NCBI GenBank assembly: GCA_964030475.1
Contig: CAXIPT010000001.1
Coordinates: 25,860,677 to 25,924,676, forward strand
Direction of reading: 5' to 3'
Source: Tethya wilhelma
Taxonomy: Eukaryota; Porifera; Demospongiae; Tethyida; Tethyidae
Length of the DNA stretch: 64,000 bases
Shown: one piece after another, positions 52,201-61,786 of the stretch
Numbering within the stretch: position 1 is the first letter of the stretch
Layout of the letters: every line of letters starts with the position of its first letter
Translations under genes and position numbers: made by a program
The notes under the pieces: generated by a model
Told to the model about the DNA's origin: nothing
Seen by the model: the letters and a program-made list of their open reading frames with translations, nothing else
The model's database searches: none

Positions 52201-53957
52201 GGGTTAGAACCCAGACTAGATACCAGTAAAATAGACCATGGTGCAATACCAGTATAGTAGACCATGGTAAAAAATGTTGCTGTAATGCTGTGGTTTATAC
52301 TCTTGATTTAGAACATGGTCTTATACTAGTGAATTAGCCCATGGTCTTATCTTGATATAGGACCAGTATTCATTCATCCATGATGCTATACTGGAGTCAG
52401 TGACATGTGGGGACACTCAGATCCAAGCCACTGACTTGAGAAGAGAGATTAAAAAATTAGAGAAGTTTGATCCAGTCAACTCAACTGGATTCAACTATCA
52501 GTTCAAGGTATTATAACTTCAATGGAAAGAAAACATGCATCATGCTTCAGTGAAACAAGCTCTCCCTCCCTCCCCCTCTAGGTGTTGGAGCAGGTGAGTC
52601 CCCATCCTGATGAGGTGGTCTCCAAGGTAGCACTGGCCAACCCACACAGAAACAGAACCAACAAATACCTCCCTAGTAAGTCACTCTGTTATGTTGTTAG
52701 AAAGACCTTGATGGCTTACTGTTTTTGTTTATTGTTTATTCATAATTTTTTGTTTGTTCCTCTCATAATTATCAGGTGATAACAATCGTGTGTTTCTATT
52801 TGAAGAGCAGGACTACATCAATGCCGTCTTTGTTAATGTAAGTCTTCAAGATTCTGAATAAGAAAGATCGTACATGAATTGTTTTCTCTCTCAGGGGTAC
52901 AAGAGACAAAGGGCCTTCTTCATTGCTGAGGGTCCAATGGAGAATACTGTCAGGAACTTCTGGAAGATGATCTTTGACAGAAAGGTTGCCACCATCGTGA
53001 TGCTGTCTGACATCATGGAGAATGGAAAGGTATTATAATAATGATCAATTGTTTGTTAGTTTTTCTTATGCTGTTTGCAATGCACCAATCTTGGTTTTGT
53101 ACAACCTCCCTAAGCTAAACTGTGTGTTTATGACTGTCCCCCTCCAGGAGAGCTGTCATCAGTACTGGCCCTCCTCTGGTACAGCTCAGTATGGGGAGTT
53201 CACTGTAGAGAACCATGGGGAGGAGAAACTAGAGGGGTTCACTCTGAGGTCATTCTCAATAATGGACACCAAGGTTAGTAGATGTACCCATATTGATGGT
53301 GGCTACATTACTCTCAGTAACAAGTCCATAAATTGTGAAACAATGAAGGTACTATACTGCTATTATAATGTCACCATTGTACAGAGCATGCAGGCCCAGC
53401 AGGTGTTCCAATACCACCTGACTGGGTGGAGTGAAGATGGCAGCTGCTCCAACCTGAAGAGCATCACTGATGTGATCGAGGACCTGACCAAGGTCCAGAT
53501 GAGGACCGGCAACAGACCCACGGTGGTCCACTGCAGTGACACCGTCACTAGGAGTGGTATGTTCTGTGCCATTGCCACCACCATTGAGAGGTGCAAGACA
53601 GAGGGCGTGGTCGATGTCTTCCAGGTCGTCAAGGCACTCAGGGTGCAGAAACCAGGAGCTGTGCCCACCGTGGTGAGGGGAGATATATTATCTCTATAGC
53701 TCACATTCTACTAGTTGAGATTGATACACACACACACACACATGCACACACATACACACACACACACACACACGCACACGCACACACATGCACACACACA
53801 TACACACCTACACACCCACAATCACCCACACCTACCCACTCACACACACACACATGCACAGGAAAACTTCAGGTTCATATTCGATGCCATCATTGTCTAC
53901 TTGGACTCCTTCCAGGAATACTCCAACTTCCAGATAGTCACAAGGAAGAAGAAATGA
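46199..53957 (+). CDS. Gene D: YPDG/Ig/EGF receptor tyrosine phosphatase with shortened I-set
   Basis: Twenty-five exons give about 1632 residues, ending TGA at 53955-53957. Order: signal peptide, YPDG, Ig, Ig, YPDG, Ig, YPDG, three EGF-like, Ig, TM, linker with remnant I-set, PTP D1, PTP D2. The start is the ATG of MAGDMTANLRPVLAIVILLV, a signal anchor or signal peptide cut before the YPDG exon; a second ATG four codons on is possible. The cytoplasmic I-set has lost about its first 65-70 residues in frame (VPMETLDREESPVVKNDEGH). D1 keeps WPDHGVP and [11 protein letters not shown]2 has HCSDTVTRSG. Phosphatase exons are nearly the same as in gene C, while ectodomain order differs, so the ectodomain has been remodelled since duplication. 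Confidence 0.83.
46438..48749 (+). other. YPDG and Ig modules of gene D
   Basis: Exons: YPDG 46438-46767, Ig 46862-47158, Ig 47225-47551, YPDG 47624-47953, Ig 48033-48323, YPDG 48399-48749. The first two YPDG modules share [12 protein letters not shown] and [12 protein letters not shown]. The third is the divergent type (LFCLTTQTDCC, QFYYPNGNQVP, SGQYRCDIPD). The Ig at 47225 (MTCAIELNEAVDKPVTVSTS) resembles gene B exon 25034. Confidence 0.78.
48884..49467 (+). other. Three EGF-like modules of gene D
   Basis: Exons 48884-49006, 49098-49181, 49327-49467. The first lacks the DINEC start. The second is only 28 residues (INECDTNHG ... TVGSFTCE), so it has lost its C-terminal loop CPPGFTGDG. The third is a complete calcium-binding EGF (INECSTDTDDC, GSFTCTCPPGFTGDG). 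Confidence 0.75.
49584..50091 (+). other. Ig domain and TM segment of gene D
   Basis: Ig: YNLTCRFINSQD, FSWNSPSN, GNYTCTV. After a Thr/Ser stalk come about 28 hydrophobic residues (IGVIAGGGAAVVLLAVAIP onward) and YRKRR. Confidence 0.82.
50171..50525 (+). other. Juxtamembrane linker and truncated I-set of gene D
   Basis: One exon encodes a linker with tyrosines (SYKTSNYSHPSSTYDDINL), then VECVPMETLDREESP joined directly to VVKNDEGHVEREVKLTVL. Compared with 58573-59077 of gene E, the region from FIFEEFPKD to SGSYKL is missing, without loss of frame. Confidence 0.8.
50574..50874. mobile_element. MITE-like foldback element in gene D
   Basis: Terminal arms of about 35 bp, aaaggaactgtgtcactata at 50574 and its complement ending at 50874, enclose an inner palindrome (catagataatatacgcg). 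It lies in the intron before PTP D1. A single end of the same type (tagtgatacagttccttta) is seen at about 2036-2055 in A0. Confidence 0.75.
50905..52507 (+). other. PTP domain D1 of gene D, probably active
   Basis: Exons 50905-50995, 51056-51129, 51189-51225, 51289-51503, 51560-51720, 51780-51915, 52361-52507. Motifs: [56 protein letters not shown]. Exons 51560-51915 with their intron are almost the same as in gene C; flanking exons are less so. Confidence 0.86.
51916..52360. repeat. Minisatellite intron of gene D with duplicated 5' splice sites
   Basis: Repeats of the unit gaccatggtccaaacaccag + tgagttagaacatgggct. The true donor is at 51916. Perfect decoy donors (cca|gtgagtta) follow at about 51963 and 52010. 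Confidence 0.8.
52582..53957 (+). other. PTP domain D2 of gene D, degenerate
   Basis: Exons 52582-52675, 52776-52837, 52895-53029, 53148-53273, 53385-53672, 53862-53957. WSED replaces WPD and the loop is HCSDTVTRSG. The C-terminus (NFQIVTRKKK) differs from gene C. An (AC)n tract at 53726-53860 precedes the last acceptor. Confidence 0.83.
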
Positions 53958-54170
53958 CTTTATTTTTAGCTACATGTGTGCAAATCAACAGAAGCATTAG
54001 CTTTATAATATTTATGATCACTTGTAACTTTAAAGATAGTACAGAGTAAGTTTTAGATGAATAGTTAACTTAAGACTGTTCTCTTGATAAACTGTAAACA
54101 ATAATTAATATTAACTGTGTGGGAATTATCAGTTGAAAAACTTTAATATTAGCATAATAGTGTTTGATGT

Positions 54171-54176
54171 AATAAA
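54171..54176 (+). terminator. Candidate polyadenylation signal of gene D
   Basis: AATAAA about 214 bp after the stop codon, followed by T/GT-rich sequence. Position fits a short 3' UTR. Confidence 0.4.
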
Positions 54177-54267
54177 TATTCATTAGTTGTATACTGTCCA
54201 TATAAATCTCATATTCCTATCTTACACTCCCAACTTGTGCAAAAGGTATATCTATATTTAAAGAATT

Positions 54268-54553
54268 AATATCTCAACCTAGGAAGGTCATACAGATCGA
54301 AGTAGGGTCAACATATACACCATTGTGATCAGCTCAAAGAGATCTCTCAAATGATATGGTTTAATTCAATGTTTGGATTTTGGCCAAAATTACTCAAAAC
54401 CATGAACTATAGCCCATGGTTGACTGCGATTTTTTTCAAAAAAATGACTATTTTCCAAATTTTAAAATAAACCTCATCATTTGAAAGATCTCATTGAGCT
54501 GATTACAATGGTGCAAATCCCAGCTTCATACAACCTTCCTAGACTGAGATATT
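54268..54553. mobile_element. Foldback element between genes D and E
   Basis: aatatctcaacctaggaagg at 54268 and its near complement ending at 54553 (cttcctagactgagatatt). The arms extend inward (agagatctctcaaatgatat against catcatttgaaagatct), giving a nearly complete hairpin. No ORF. Confidence 0.7.
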
Positions 54554-55063
54554 GCTAGTTGTTTTACAGAGACCCATTTTACTAGTTCAATAATTTCAGT
54601 TTCAGTATTTTATAAACAATGATTGATTAAACGACAAGCATACAATCATACATACAGCAATAAAGGAGCTAAGGAATCAGAGATCACACAGCGTAACACA
54701 ACATACCTATTAACAGTCTCAATCGTTTGATACAACCATACAACTAAATACATGTGCCTTAGACAAAAAACCAACAAACTCCTAATAAAGTTGAAAAAGA
54801 AACATACAGGAAAAATACAATTATTTTCTTTAATATTAAAGGTAATCAATAATTCATTCAAGGCAAAAACACACAGAGAGTTTAAACATGATTATTAACA
54901 ATTATTCATTACAAACATGACATCATGCACAAGTCGTTTTGTATAACTTAATATCTATAAATGCATGCACTGTTTACTTTATGAAGGATTGTTTGTATTT
55001 ACTACTAAATTTACTTTCATTATGCCTTAATTCATGTGAGTAACAAGAAACAGTGTAGGCGTT

Positions 55064-55154
55064 ATGATCAGAGTGTTAGCAATGTCACCGGCTGTAGTGG
55101 CCATTGTGGTGATACTTGCTTCATGTACAGTTTCATTTGTGAACACACAATTAG
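55064..55154 (+). other. Gene E exon 1, signal peptide
   Basis: Hydrophobic run AVVAIVVILASCTVSF after a short basic start. Phase 1 donor gtaaga. Confidence 0.75.
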
Positions 55155-58100
55155 GTAAGAGTTAGCTAGTACGTGTGTGTGATGAAAATCAATAGCTGGA
55201 TTAATACAAGTCAACTTTCACATTTTGATCCTGATTTAAGATATCTTCTGTCTTAATTTACTTCAACAGTTCAGCTAAAATTAAATGGTTCCTTATACCC
55301 TAACAACAGTAAAGTGTTTATTGGTGACATTGGACAAGGTACTAATGCTGTCATGTGCCTATCAAAGAGCACTTCAGCGAATATTGGATGGTGGCGGTAT
55401 TCTAATGGATCAATGGTACATCTCGAGAGTGCGGGTACAAATTTCTATAGAAATATATCTCTGCAGCCACGTTTTATAAGCTTGAATCGTAGGGACAATG
55501 CTGATTCTCCAACAGGATCATTTTGTTGTGTAGTACCTCATTCAGCAGGAACTCAGAAGAGTCTCTGCATTATTGTAGTAGGTATGCCTCAATAGGTATA
55601 GTTACAGGCTCTGACTATATATTAATCTATTCTTAGTATTACGTATGTATAATTATATATTTGCAGTATCTATGATTTCCATCACTGAATCTGGAATTGG
55701 AAGACGCCATCAACTGACCTGTAACGTTACAAGATCAATAGCTACACCTTCAAGTATCTCCTGGACTGGTCCTCCCAATGATAGTCCTCTTCCCAGTGAT
55801 ACCAGGATGGTGTCTGAAGTGATGTCCAGAGGCTCCACTCATACTAGTGTCTTAACCTTTGACCCACTACAATCATCACATGAAGGGAGCTACACATGTA
55901 CAGTAACAGTGGGGACTGTGACAGAAATGAGATCCTTTCAAGTCAATGTGTACAGTAAGTCTTGACATGGTGAAAAATAGTCACTCAGTATAATCACCAT
56001 TTTCTGATTTACATGCATGTTTGGAAGTTGACTAGTGTCTATGAATAGTAGTATACTACTGTTCTCTGCTCCAATGCCAGTGAGTTCTAGTATAGCTCAG
56101 TTTGTAAGAGCATTCAACTAAAATTAGAAAGACCTGGGTTCAGATCTCAGCTAATTTCAAGATTTTCCCCAATGAACTTTTGAATACATATGACATTGTA
56201 GAAGTGTTCACGTTGGGAGGTGTGTCCTATTCTGATGGTGACACTGTCCTACTCAGTGACATTGGAGACACCCAGGATGATCCTCCTGGGGAAGGTCTCA
56301 TTTGTAGGACCACACAGACTGACTGTTGTGCTGATATGAACACACGTAGAGGAGACTTCTTCTATCCTGATGGAACCATGGTCCCAAACAGAGCTGGTGC
56401 CAGTGATGATGGACTCTTTAGAGGAAGAGGGGATCAGTTTATTTCACTCCAACGAAAGTCGTCAGCTACTACTGCTCCACCTCCTGGCCTATATCACTGT
56501 GAGATCAGTTATAACATTTCTATTAGAGTTGGTGAGTTGTACATAATATTATGCATGTGGAAGCCAGCTGCAGTGCATGACATTGTGTGTATGCATGATA
56601 GGGAAACATTTGAACACATTCTTGGCATTTAGACAATATAAATTATTATTATACACAATGTTCTCAGGTGTGGCGTGTAAGCATACTGCACTTGCAAACA
56701 ATAGTGGCTGCATCTCTAGTGCTACTTGTTTGGATACTGGTGGTAGCTTCACTTGTACCTGTCCATCTGGTTTCACTGGAGATGGGAGAGTCAGTGGGAG
56801 TGGATGTACAGGTATGCATGGTGTCACATGGATACTTAACTCTAGCTTGTTTTATAGCTCTCAATATCATAGACATCAATGAGTGTTCCTCCAACATGGA
56901 TGACTGTGTCTCCACTGCCTCCTGTACTAACACTCCTGGTAGCTTCACTTGTACCTGTCCACCTGGTTTCACTGGAGATGGGAGAGTCAGTCCTGGGAGT
57001 GGATGTGAAGGTGAATAATAATACTAACAAACTGCTTGTATTCTTACACGAGTACAATATATGTCATGATTTTAGCTATATTTCAGACATTGATGAGTGT
57101 TCAATGGGAAATGCTGACTGTGTCTCTACTGCCTCCTGTAATAACACTGATGGTAGCTTCATTTGTACCTGTCCACCTGGTTTCACTGGAGATGGGAGAA
57201 AGAGTCCTGCGAGTGGATGTGAAGGTAAGAGTTCTAAACTTCTAATGTGTTTGATTATGCAAGCATACATGCATGCTCACATACATGTATCTTATTCAGA
57301 CATCAATGAGTGTGCTGGGACTTCACCTTGTGTCTCTAATGCTTTCTGTTCTAACACTGATGGAGGCTTCAATTGTATCTGTCTACCTGGTTTCACTGGA
57401 GATGGGAGAGCTGGCAAGTGTAAATTGTTCACAGGTACATTAAGACTTCTTGTGTACTATATTATAAACTATAATTTTACTATAATTTTATCACCATAAA
57501 ATTTTCACTAATTCAGTTCAGCTTGTGTTTCAAGGTAGGGACATATCCAACAACAGTGAACTACTATTAGGAGACATTGGAAACTTCTTTACTGACAGTG
57601 CTATCTTCTGTAACACTAACAGACGACCATGTTGTTCAAGTGAACCAAATCGTTTTGGAGAGTGGTACTATCCAAATGGATCAGTGGTGCCTAACAGTGC
57701 TACAGGTCAAGATTTCTTTAGAGGTAGAGGAGATGATGGAACTATATGGTTGAATCGTAGGAACAATGCTCAGACTCCAAGTGGATCATTCTGTTGTGAA
57801 CTACCAGACAACAGTGGTATGAGCCAAAGACACTGTGTTTCCCTAGGTAGGTATCTTCCATCAAATTCTCTAAGATAATTAATTATAATAGTTTTCTGTG
57901 TACAATCATAATTATTAGTTCCTATAATCATTACTGGATCTATGAACAATATTATTGCTGGTCAAAGCTACCAACTTTCCTGCAACTACTCTGGTCCAAA
58001 CCCACCTTCAAATATCTCCTGGACTGGTCCTCCCAATGATAGTCCTCTTCCCAGTGATACCAGGATGGTGTCTGATGTGATGTCAAATGGTTCTACTCAC

Positions 58101-59370
58101 ACCAGCATCTTAACCTTTGATCCACTACAATCATCACATGAAGGGAGCTACACATGTACAGTAACAGTGGGGACTGTGACAGAAATGAGATCCATTCAAG
58201 TCAATGTGGAGGGTAAGTCTTGACATGCTCAGTGTTGATCATGTTGCTCACTTCCTACCCTCTTCTCCAGCACCTGTCATCACTGCCATGGTCAGTGGTG
58301 GTACTCCATCTTCCAGCTCTAAAAGCCAGCAACCAATGGAAACAACTATAGCTAGTATTCCCAGTGAAACACTGTCAAGTCATCGTGAAGATGAAGTTGC
58401 CAATGTACCAATTGGACCGATAGCAGGTGGTGCTATCAGTGTTATTCTGTTGGCTGTGGTTGCAATTGTTAGTGTGGTGTTGGCAATTCTTTTGTACACA
58501 AGACATCGGTAAGTATATACTATAATTTGCAATTAACAACTGTTGAGTAACTTGTTTATTACTATTCTTTAGGCATAAGTCTGCATCAAGACCTAAACCA
58601 ATTTATGAAAAGTCATCCTCTCCTCCACTACTGACAAATGTCCACACTGAGGAAGTGGAGTGTATTCCTATGGAAACATTCATCTTTGAAGAGTTCCCCA
58701 AAGACACGACTGCCACTGAAGGAGAGTCTGTTGTCTTCAAAGTAAAGGTCAAAGCGCACCCCAAGCCCCTCTACATGTGGCTCCACAACGACCGTGAGGT
58801 GAAGTCGGACTACTCCATGGAGCTGGACCCCTCTGACGGCAGTCTCTCCTTCCCCTCCCTCGAGCCACGTCACTCTGGCTCCTACAAACTAGTGGTGAAG
58901 AACGACGAGGGACATGTGGAGAGGGAGGTGAAACTGACAGTCCTCACAGAGGGGGAGAACCCTGTCATTAGTGGAGAGGGCCCCCTACAGTCCAGCCCAG
59001 TACCAGTGGCCGACTTTGGCAAGTATGTCTCCAACCTTCACTCCAACAGCAACGCCGGGTTCAAAGAGCAATATCAGGTATAGGCTAGAACGACCTTTAT
59101 ATATGCTCCTCTAATTAATATCATTGTTATCTCTCTCATTAGAATCTAGACAGTGGAAGAGAGGGTCATTCTGTATCAGTTGGTGTAACTGAAGCCAACA
59201 GACCTCTGAATAGATTTGGGAACATTTCTGCTTGTAAATACAACTTAATAATAGTATTGTATTTAATTTTTGAACTGTTTCGGGCAATTCATGCAGATGA
59301 TGAAGGCAGGATCAGATTGTCTTCTGTGAAGAGTGAACAAAAAGATTATATTAATGCCTCATACATCGAT
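55064..59370 (+). CDS. Gene E: YPDG/Ig/EGF receptor phosphatase, cut off after two PTP exons
   Basis: Fourteen exons give 1036 codons in frame: signal peptide, YPDG, Ig, YPDG, four EGF, YPDG, Ig, TM, linker plus complete I-set, then the first two exons of PTP D1 (59143-59233, 59297-59370: LNRFGNISAYDDEGRIRL, YINASYID). A good donor (gtgagt) follows at 59371, then a single N at 59397, and the remaining phosphatase exons are absent from the window. Without WPD and HC loops no activity could remain, but I suspect an assembly break. Start at MIRVLAMSPAVVAIVVIL; the second Met is an alternative. Confidence 0.8.
55270..56531 (+). other. YPDG, Ig, YPDG modules of gene E
   Basis: YPDG 55270-55581 is divergent: the vicinal CC after the first Cys is missing (VMCLSKSTSANIGWWRYSNG), but [11 protein letters not shown] is kept. 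Ig 55667-55954 (LTCNVTRS, SWTGPPND, GSYTCTV). YPDG 56202-56531 is of the QTDCC type (FFYPDGTMVPN, GLYHCEI). Confidence 0.75.
56085..56175 (+). mobile_element. tRNA-derived SINE candidate in a gene E intron
   Basis: tatagctcagtttgtaagag fits a tRNA A box and gggttcagatctc a B box, at tRNA-like spacing, followed by the tail tcaagattttccccaatga shared with the copy near 33035. The lack of a proper acceptor stem rules out a functional tRNA. Confidence 0.55.
56668..57434 (+). other. Four EGF modules of gene E
   Basis: Exons 56668-56811, 56873-57010, 57087-57224, 57300-57434. Modules 2-4 start DI(N/D)EC and carry the calcium-binding and hydroxylation pattern (CTNTPGSFTCTCPPGFTGDG). Module 1 lacks the DINEC start. 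Confidence 0.85.
57517..58212 (+). other. YPDG module and Ig domain of gene E
   Basis: YPDG 57517-57846 (IFCNTNRRPCC, GEWYYPNGSVVPN, IWLNRRNNAQTPSGSFCCELPD). Ig 57919-58212, almost the same as 55667-55954 in its second half, including the codons for SWTGPPNDSPLPSDTRMV. Confidence 0.8.
58271..58508 (+). other. TM exon of gene E
   Basis: A Ser/Thr-rich stalk followed by GPIAGGAISVILLAVVAIV onward (about 28 hydrophobic residues), then TRHR. It ends in phase 2, as in C and D. Confidence 0.82.
58573..59077 (+). other. Linker and cytoplasmic I-set of gene E
   Basis: One exon encodes the juxtamembrane linker and a full I-set. The protein differs from gene C in the I-set at only a few positions. 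In C the linker and I-set are on separate exons; here and in D they share one. Confidence 0.82.
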
Positions 59371-59595
59371 GTGAGTCAATGAAAGATTTTTTTAATNTGT
59401 GTTCAGTTCTTCAGTAGGGAAGTTATCTTTAGCTAACAAGACACAAGTATAATAGACATAAATCATGTTCAACCCGGGGGTTCAGAGTTTCAGCTGTCTG
59501 AAGGCATGTACTGTAGCTAGGCCCGGGGCTGTTGGCAAGTTCTCTGCTCAGGATAAAGACTAAATTCCAGTGATATTTATTTAAAAAAAACAACA

Positions 59596-59862
59596 AACAA
59601 GTACAAAAAACATTAGAAACAAACATAGGAATGGTCAAATCGTAAAAAAGTGAGCAAACAAGATAGAAATGGTTGTCAGATTGAGCGAGTTCATTCCTGT
59701 GACTACAATGTCATTAAGCTCAGTTGAGATATGAACATAGGTGACACAGTGAAATGAACTCACTCAATCTGACAACTATGCATTCCTATCTTGTTTGCTC
59801 ACTTTTTACGATTTGACCATTCCTATGTTTGCATTACATTTCTAATGTTTTTTGTACTTGTT
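59596..59862. mobile_element. Foldback element family 3, complete copy
   Basis: Arms of about 100 bp: aacaagtacaaaaaacatta at 59596 and its complement ending at 59862, continuing inward through gtgagcaaacaagata and gttgtcagattgag. A partial copy lies at 10556-10682. Confidence 0.8.
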
Positions 59863-59986
59863 ACTAATTAATTACCCATGTTGTAATTTTACACTTAAGC
59901 ATTACCTTGTATTTGAACATGCATTTTTGCATATCATTATCTTAACGAGATTTTCTGATTGTTCCAAAGATTCCTGAAAGTGTTAG

Positions 59987-60963
59987 GCTAGGCTTAGAAA
60001 TTTTCTACCTATAAATAGCTCTAGACCTACTCTTCACAACACTTCACTAACTGCTCTAGAACTCGTATATATCTCACCTGATGACTGCACCAAAACAGGG
60101 TTGCCAGGACCAAAAACGCGTAGAATTGCATCTCAATTAGGTAAACTTGTAATGGTATTCCTATTGTTATGTTTTAGGCTGTTTTTAGTGTTTTTTTTGC
60201 TGTATTAAGTTGCGTTTTTGCTCTCACAGATCAACTACACGATCCTGCTGAAGATGAATTGTACGCTCAAAAACTGGAGAAACTAAAGGATGAATTAAGC
60301 AAAGAATCACCTAGGAACAAAAAAAAAACGACTTATGAGGGAATCATTTGCAGGAAGAAGGCAGTGGATACTAAAGGATGGACCAAAGGTGTCGGACGTA
60401 CTAGAGGTGTTTCCTGTCTTAAAAAAATCAGCAAGGGTGAGAAAACGATCATCTAGTTTGATTTAGATTAGTATATTAACCGTTTGTGTTGTAATAAATA
60501 CACCTACAAGATGAGTTCTGTATGGTGTTGGGCTATTCCAAGGATCACAACTTTCTCAGCAATTGGAAACAGTGGGAGCAAAAGATTTTTAAGTTTGCTG
60601 AGATAGAGGTGGCAAATAGACCTTCGATTGGGCATCTATTTTCAGAATTTCAATCTACAGATGGAGATGATGGTAAATACAGTATTGTAGTTTATTTTAT
60701 ACATTTCAAATTGTTTTTTATGGTTATGTCTTTCTCTTTTTTTTCAGACAACAATCAGAAGGTACATGCTTTGCTGTTCTTAACTGCCTTTTTGACTGCA
60801 AGAGCTAAAGTAAAGCTTCTCAATGAGTTCTGGGTGAGTAAATAAGTATGTGTGTGTGTGTGTAAGTTAAAACAATGGGAACCCAGGTAGAACTTTCTTG
60901 CAAATGACATGTAAGATCCTACTTCTAATAATAGATCTTTTTGACTGTGTGTTTGTGTGTGTT

Positions 60964-60996
<33 letters not shown>

Positions 60997-61031
60997 AAAG
61001 ATTGGAAAAGTTGCTGGGAAGGACCTTATCC

Positions 61032-61070
<39 letters not shown>

Positions 61071-61183
61071 GTATTCAAAATAATTATTATAATTCTTATT
61101 CATTTATATAGGACACTGTTGACCTTGCAGCAGAAGTTCAAAAGCTAACTCCAGCACCATCTATAGTGGTTTTGACATCAGAC
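59987..61183 (+). CDS. Gene G: small unrecognised gene, partial
   Basis: Five exons join in frame: about 59987-60140 (open, no ATG seen, start uncertain), 60230-60436, 60511-60672, 60748-60833, 61112 to the N at 61184. The chain reads DQLHDPAEDELYAQKL, then CRKKAVDTKGW, MVLGYSKDHNFLSNWKQWEQ, VHALLFLTAFLTARAKV and VQKLTPAPSIVVLTSD. It is Lys-rich and soluble, with no signal peptide or TM. Splice phases 1,1,1,0 agree throughout, which supports a real gene. I do not recognise the family; a repeated or transposon-borne gene is possible. Confidence 0.5.
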
Positions 61184-61299
61184 NCTGTGACATATATACA
61201 GTCACAGGCTGGAGGAAAACTGAGAAAATTGCAACATAAATGGACACCACACATAAAAATGACCCAATATTCTCCCAGTTTTTGACAGTGGTGTCTTAC

Positions 61300-61786
61300 C
61301 TCCAGTAGAGAAAGAGAATGATAGCCACTACCACCACTATGGCCACCACAATGAGGGCTACTATGATCCCTCCAGCCACAGCTCCTCCACTGACACCTCC
61401 TCCTCCTGGTGCTGGACTACCACCACCACCACCATCATTAGTACTAAAAGGAGTTATGGTGCTAGCTGTGCCATCAGATGGCTGTACAGGATCAGTAGGT
61501 ATTGGTACCACAGTGATTTGAAATGATCTACTCGCTGAAACACTGCCTGCAACTGCTGTTACTTGACATGTGTAGGCCCCTTCATCTGATAGTCGTAAAG
61601 GGTTAAAGTTCAACACACTGGTGTGAGTTGAGCCACTGGAGGAAGTAGACACCCTATCACCAGAGAGAGGGTTACTGTCAGGACCAAACCATGAGAAGGA
61701 GGGTGGGGCAGGACCAGAGTAGGTGCAGGTCAGTTGGTAGTTTTGTCCCTCCATATCGTTGGTAGATTCAGTGATAATAATGAGTT
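61300..61786 (-). other. Ig domain and TM exon of gene F
   Basis: Ig: YQLTCTYSGPAPPSFSWFG, DEGAYTCQV. A Gly/Pro stretch and about 26 hydrophobic residues follow (GAVAGGIIVALIVVAIVVVV onward), then LYWR, as in gene C. Confidence 0.82.

Larger units (their letters stand above)
53958..55063. other. Spacer between genes D and E
   Basis: About 1.1 kb of AT-rich sequence. It contains a candidate polyadenylation signal at 54171 and the inverted-repeat element 54268-54553. The rest, including the promoter of E, shows no clear motif. Confidence 0.45.
59398..61183. other. Non-receptor segment bounded by single Ns
   Basis: Between the Ns at 59397 and 61184 no receptor sequence is found, although receptor exons stop abruptly on both sides. 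It holds the foldback element 59596-59862, gene G and (GT)n tracts at 60945-60993 and 61036-61069. Confidence 0.6.
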
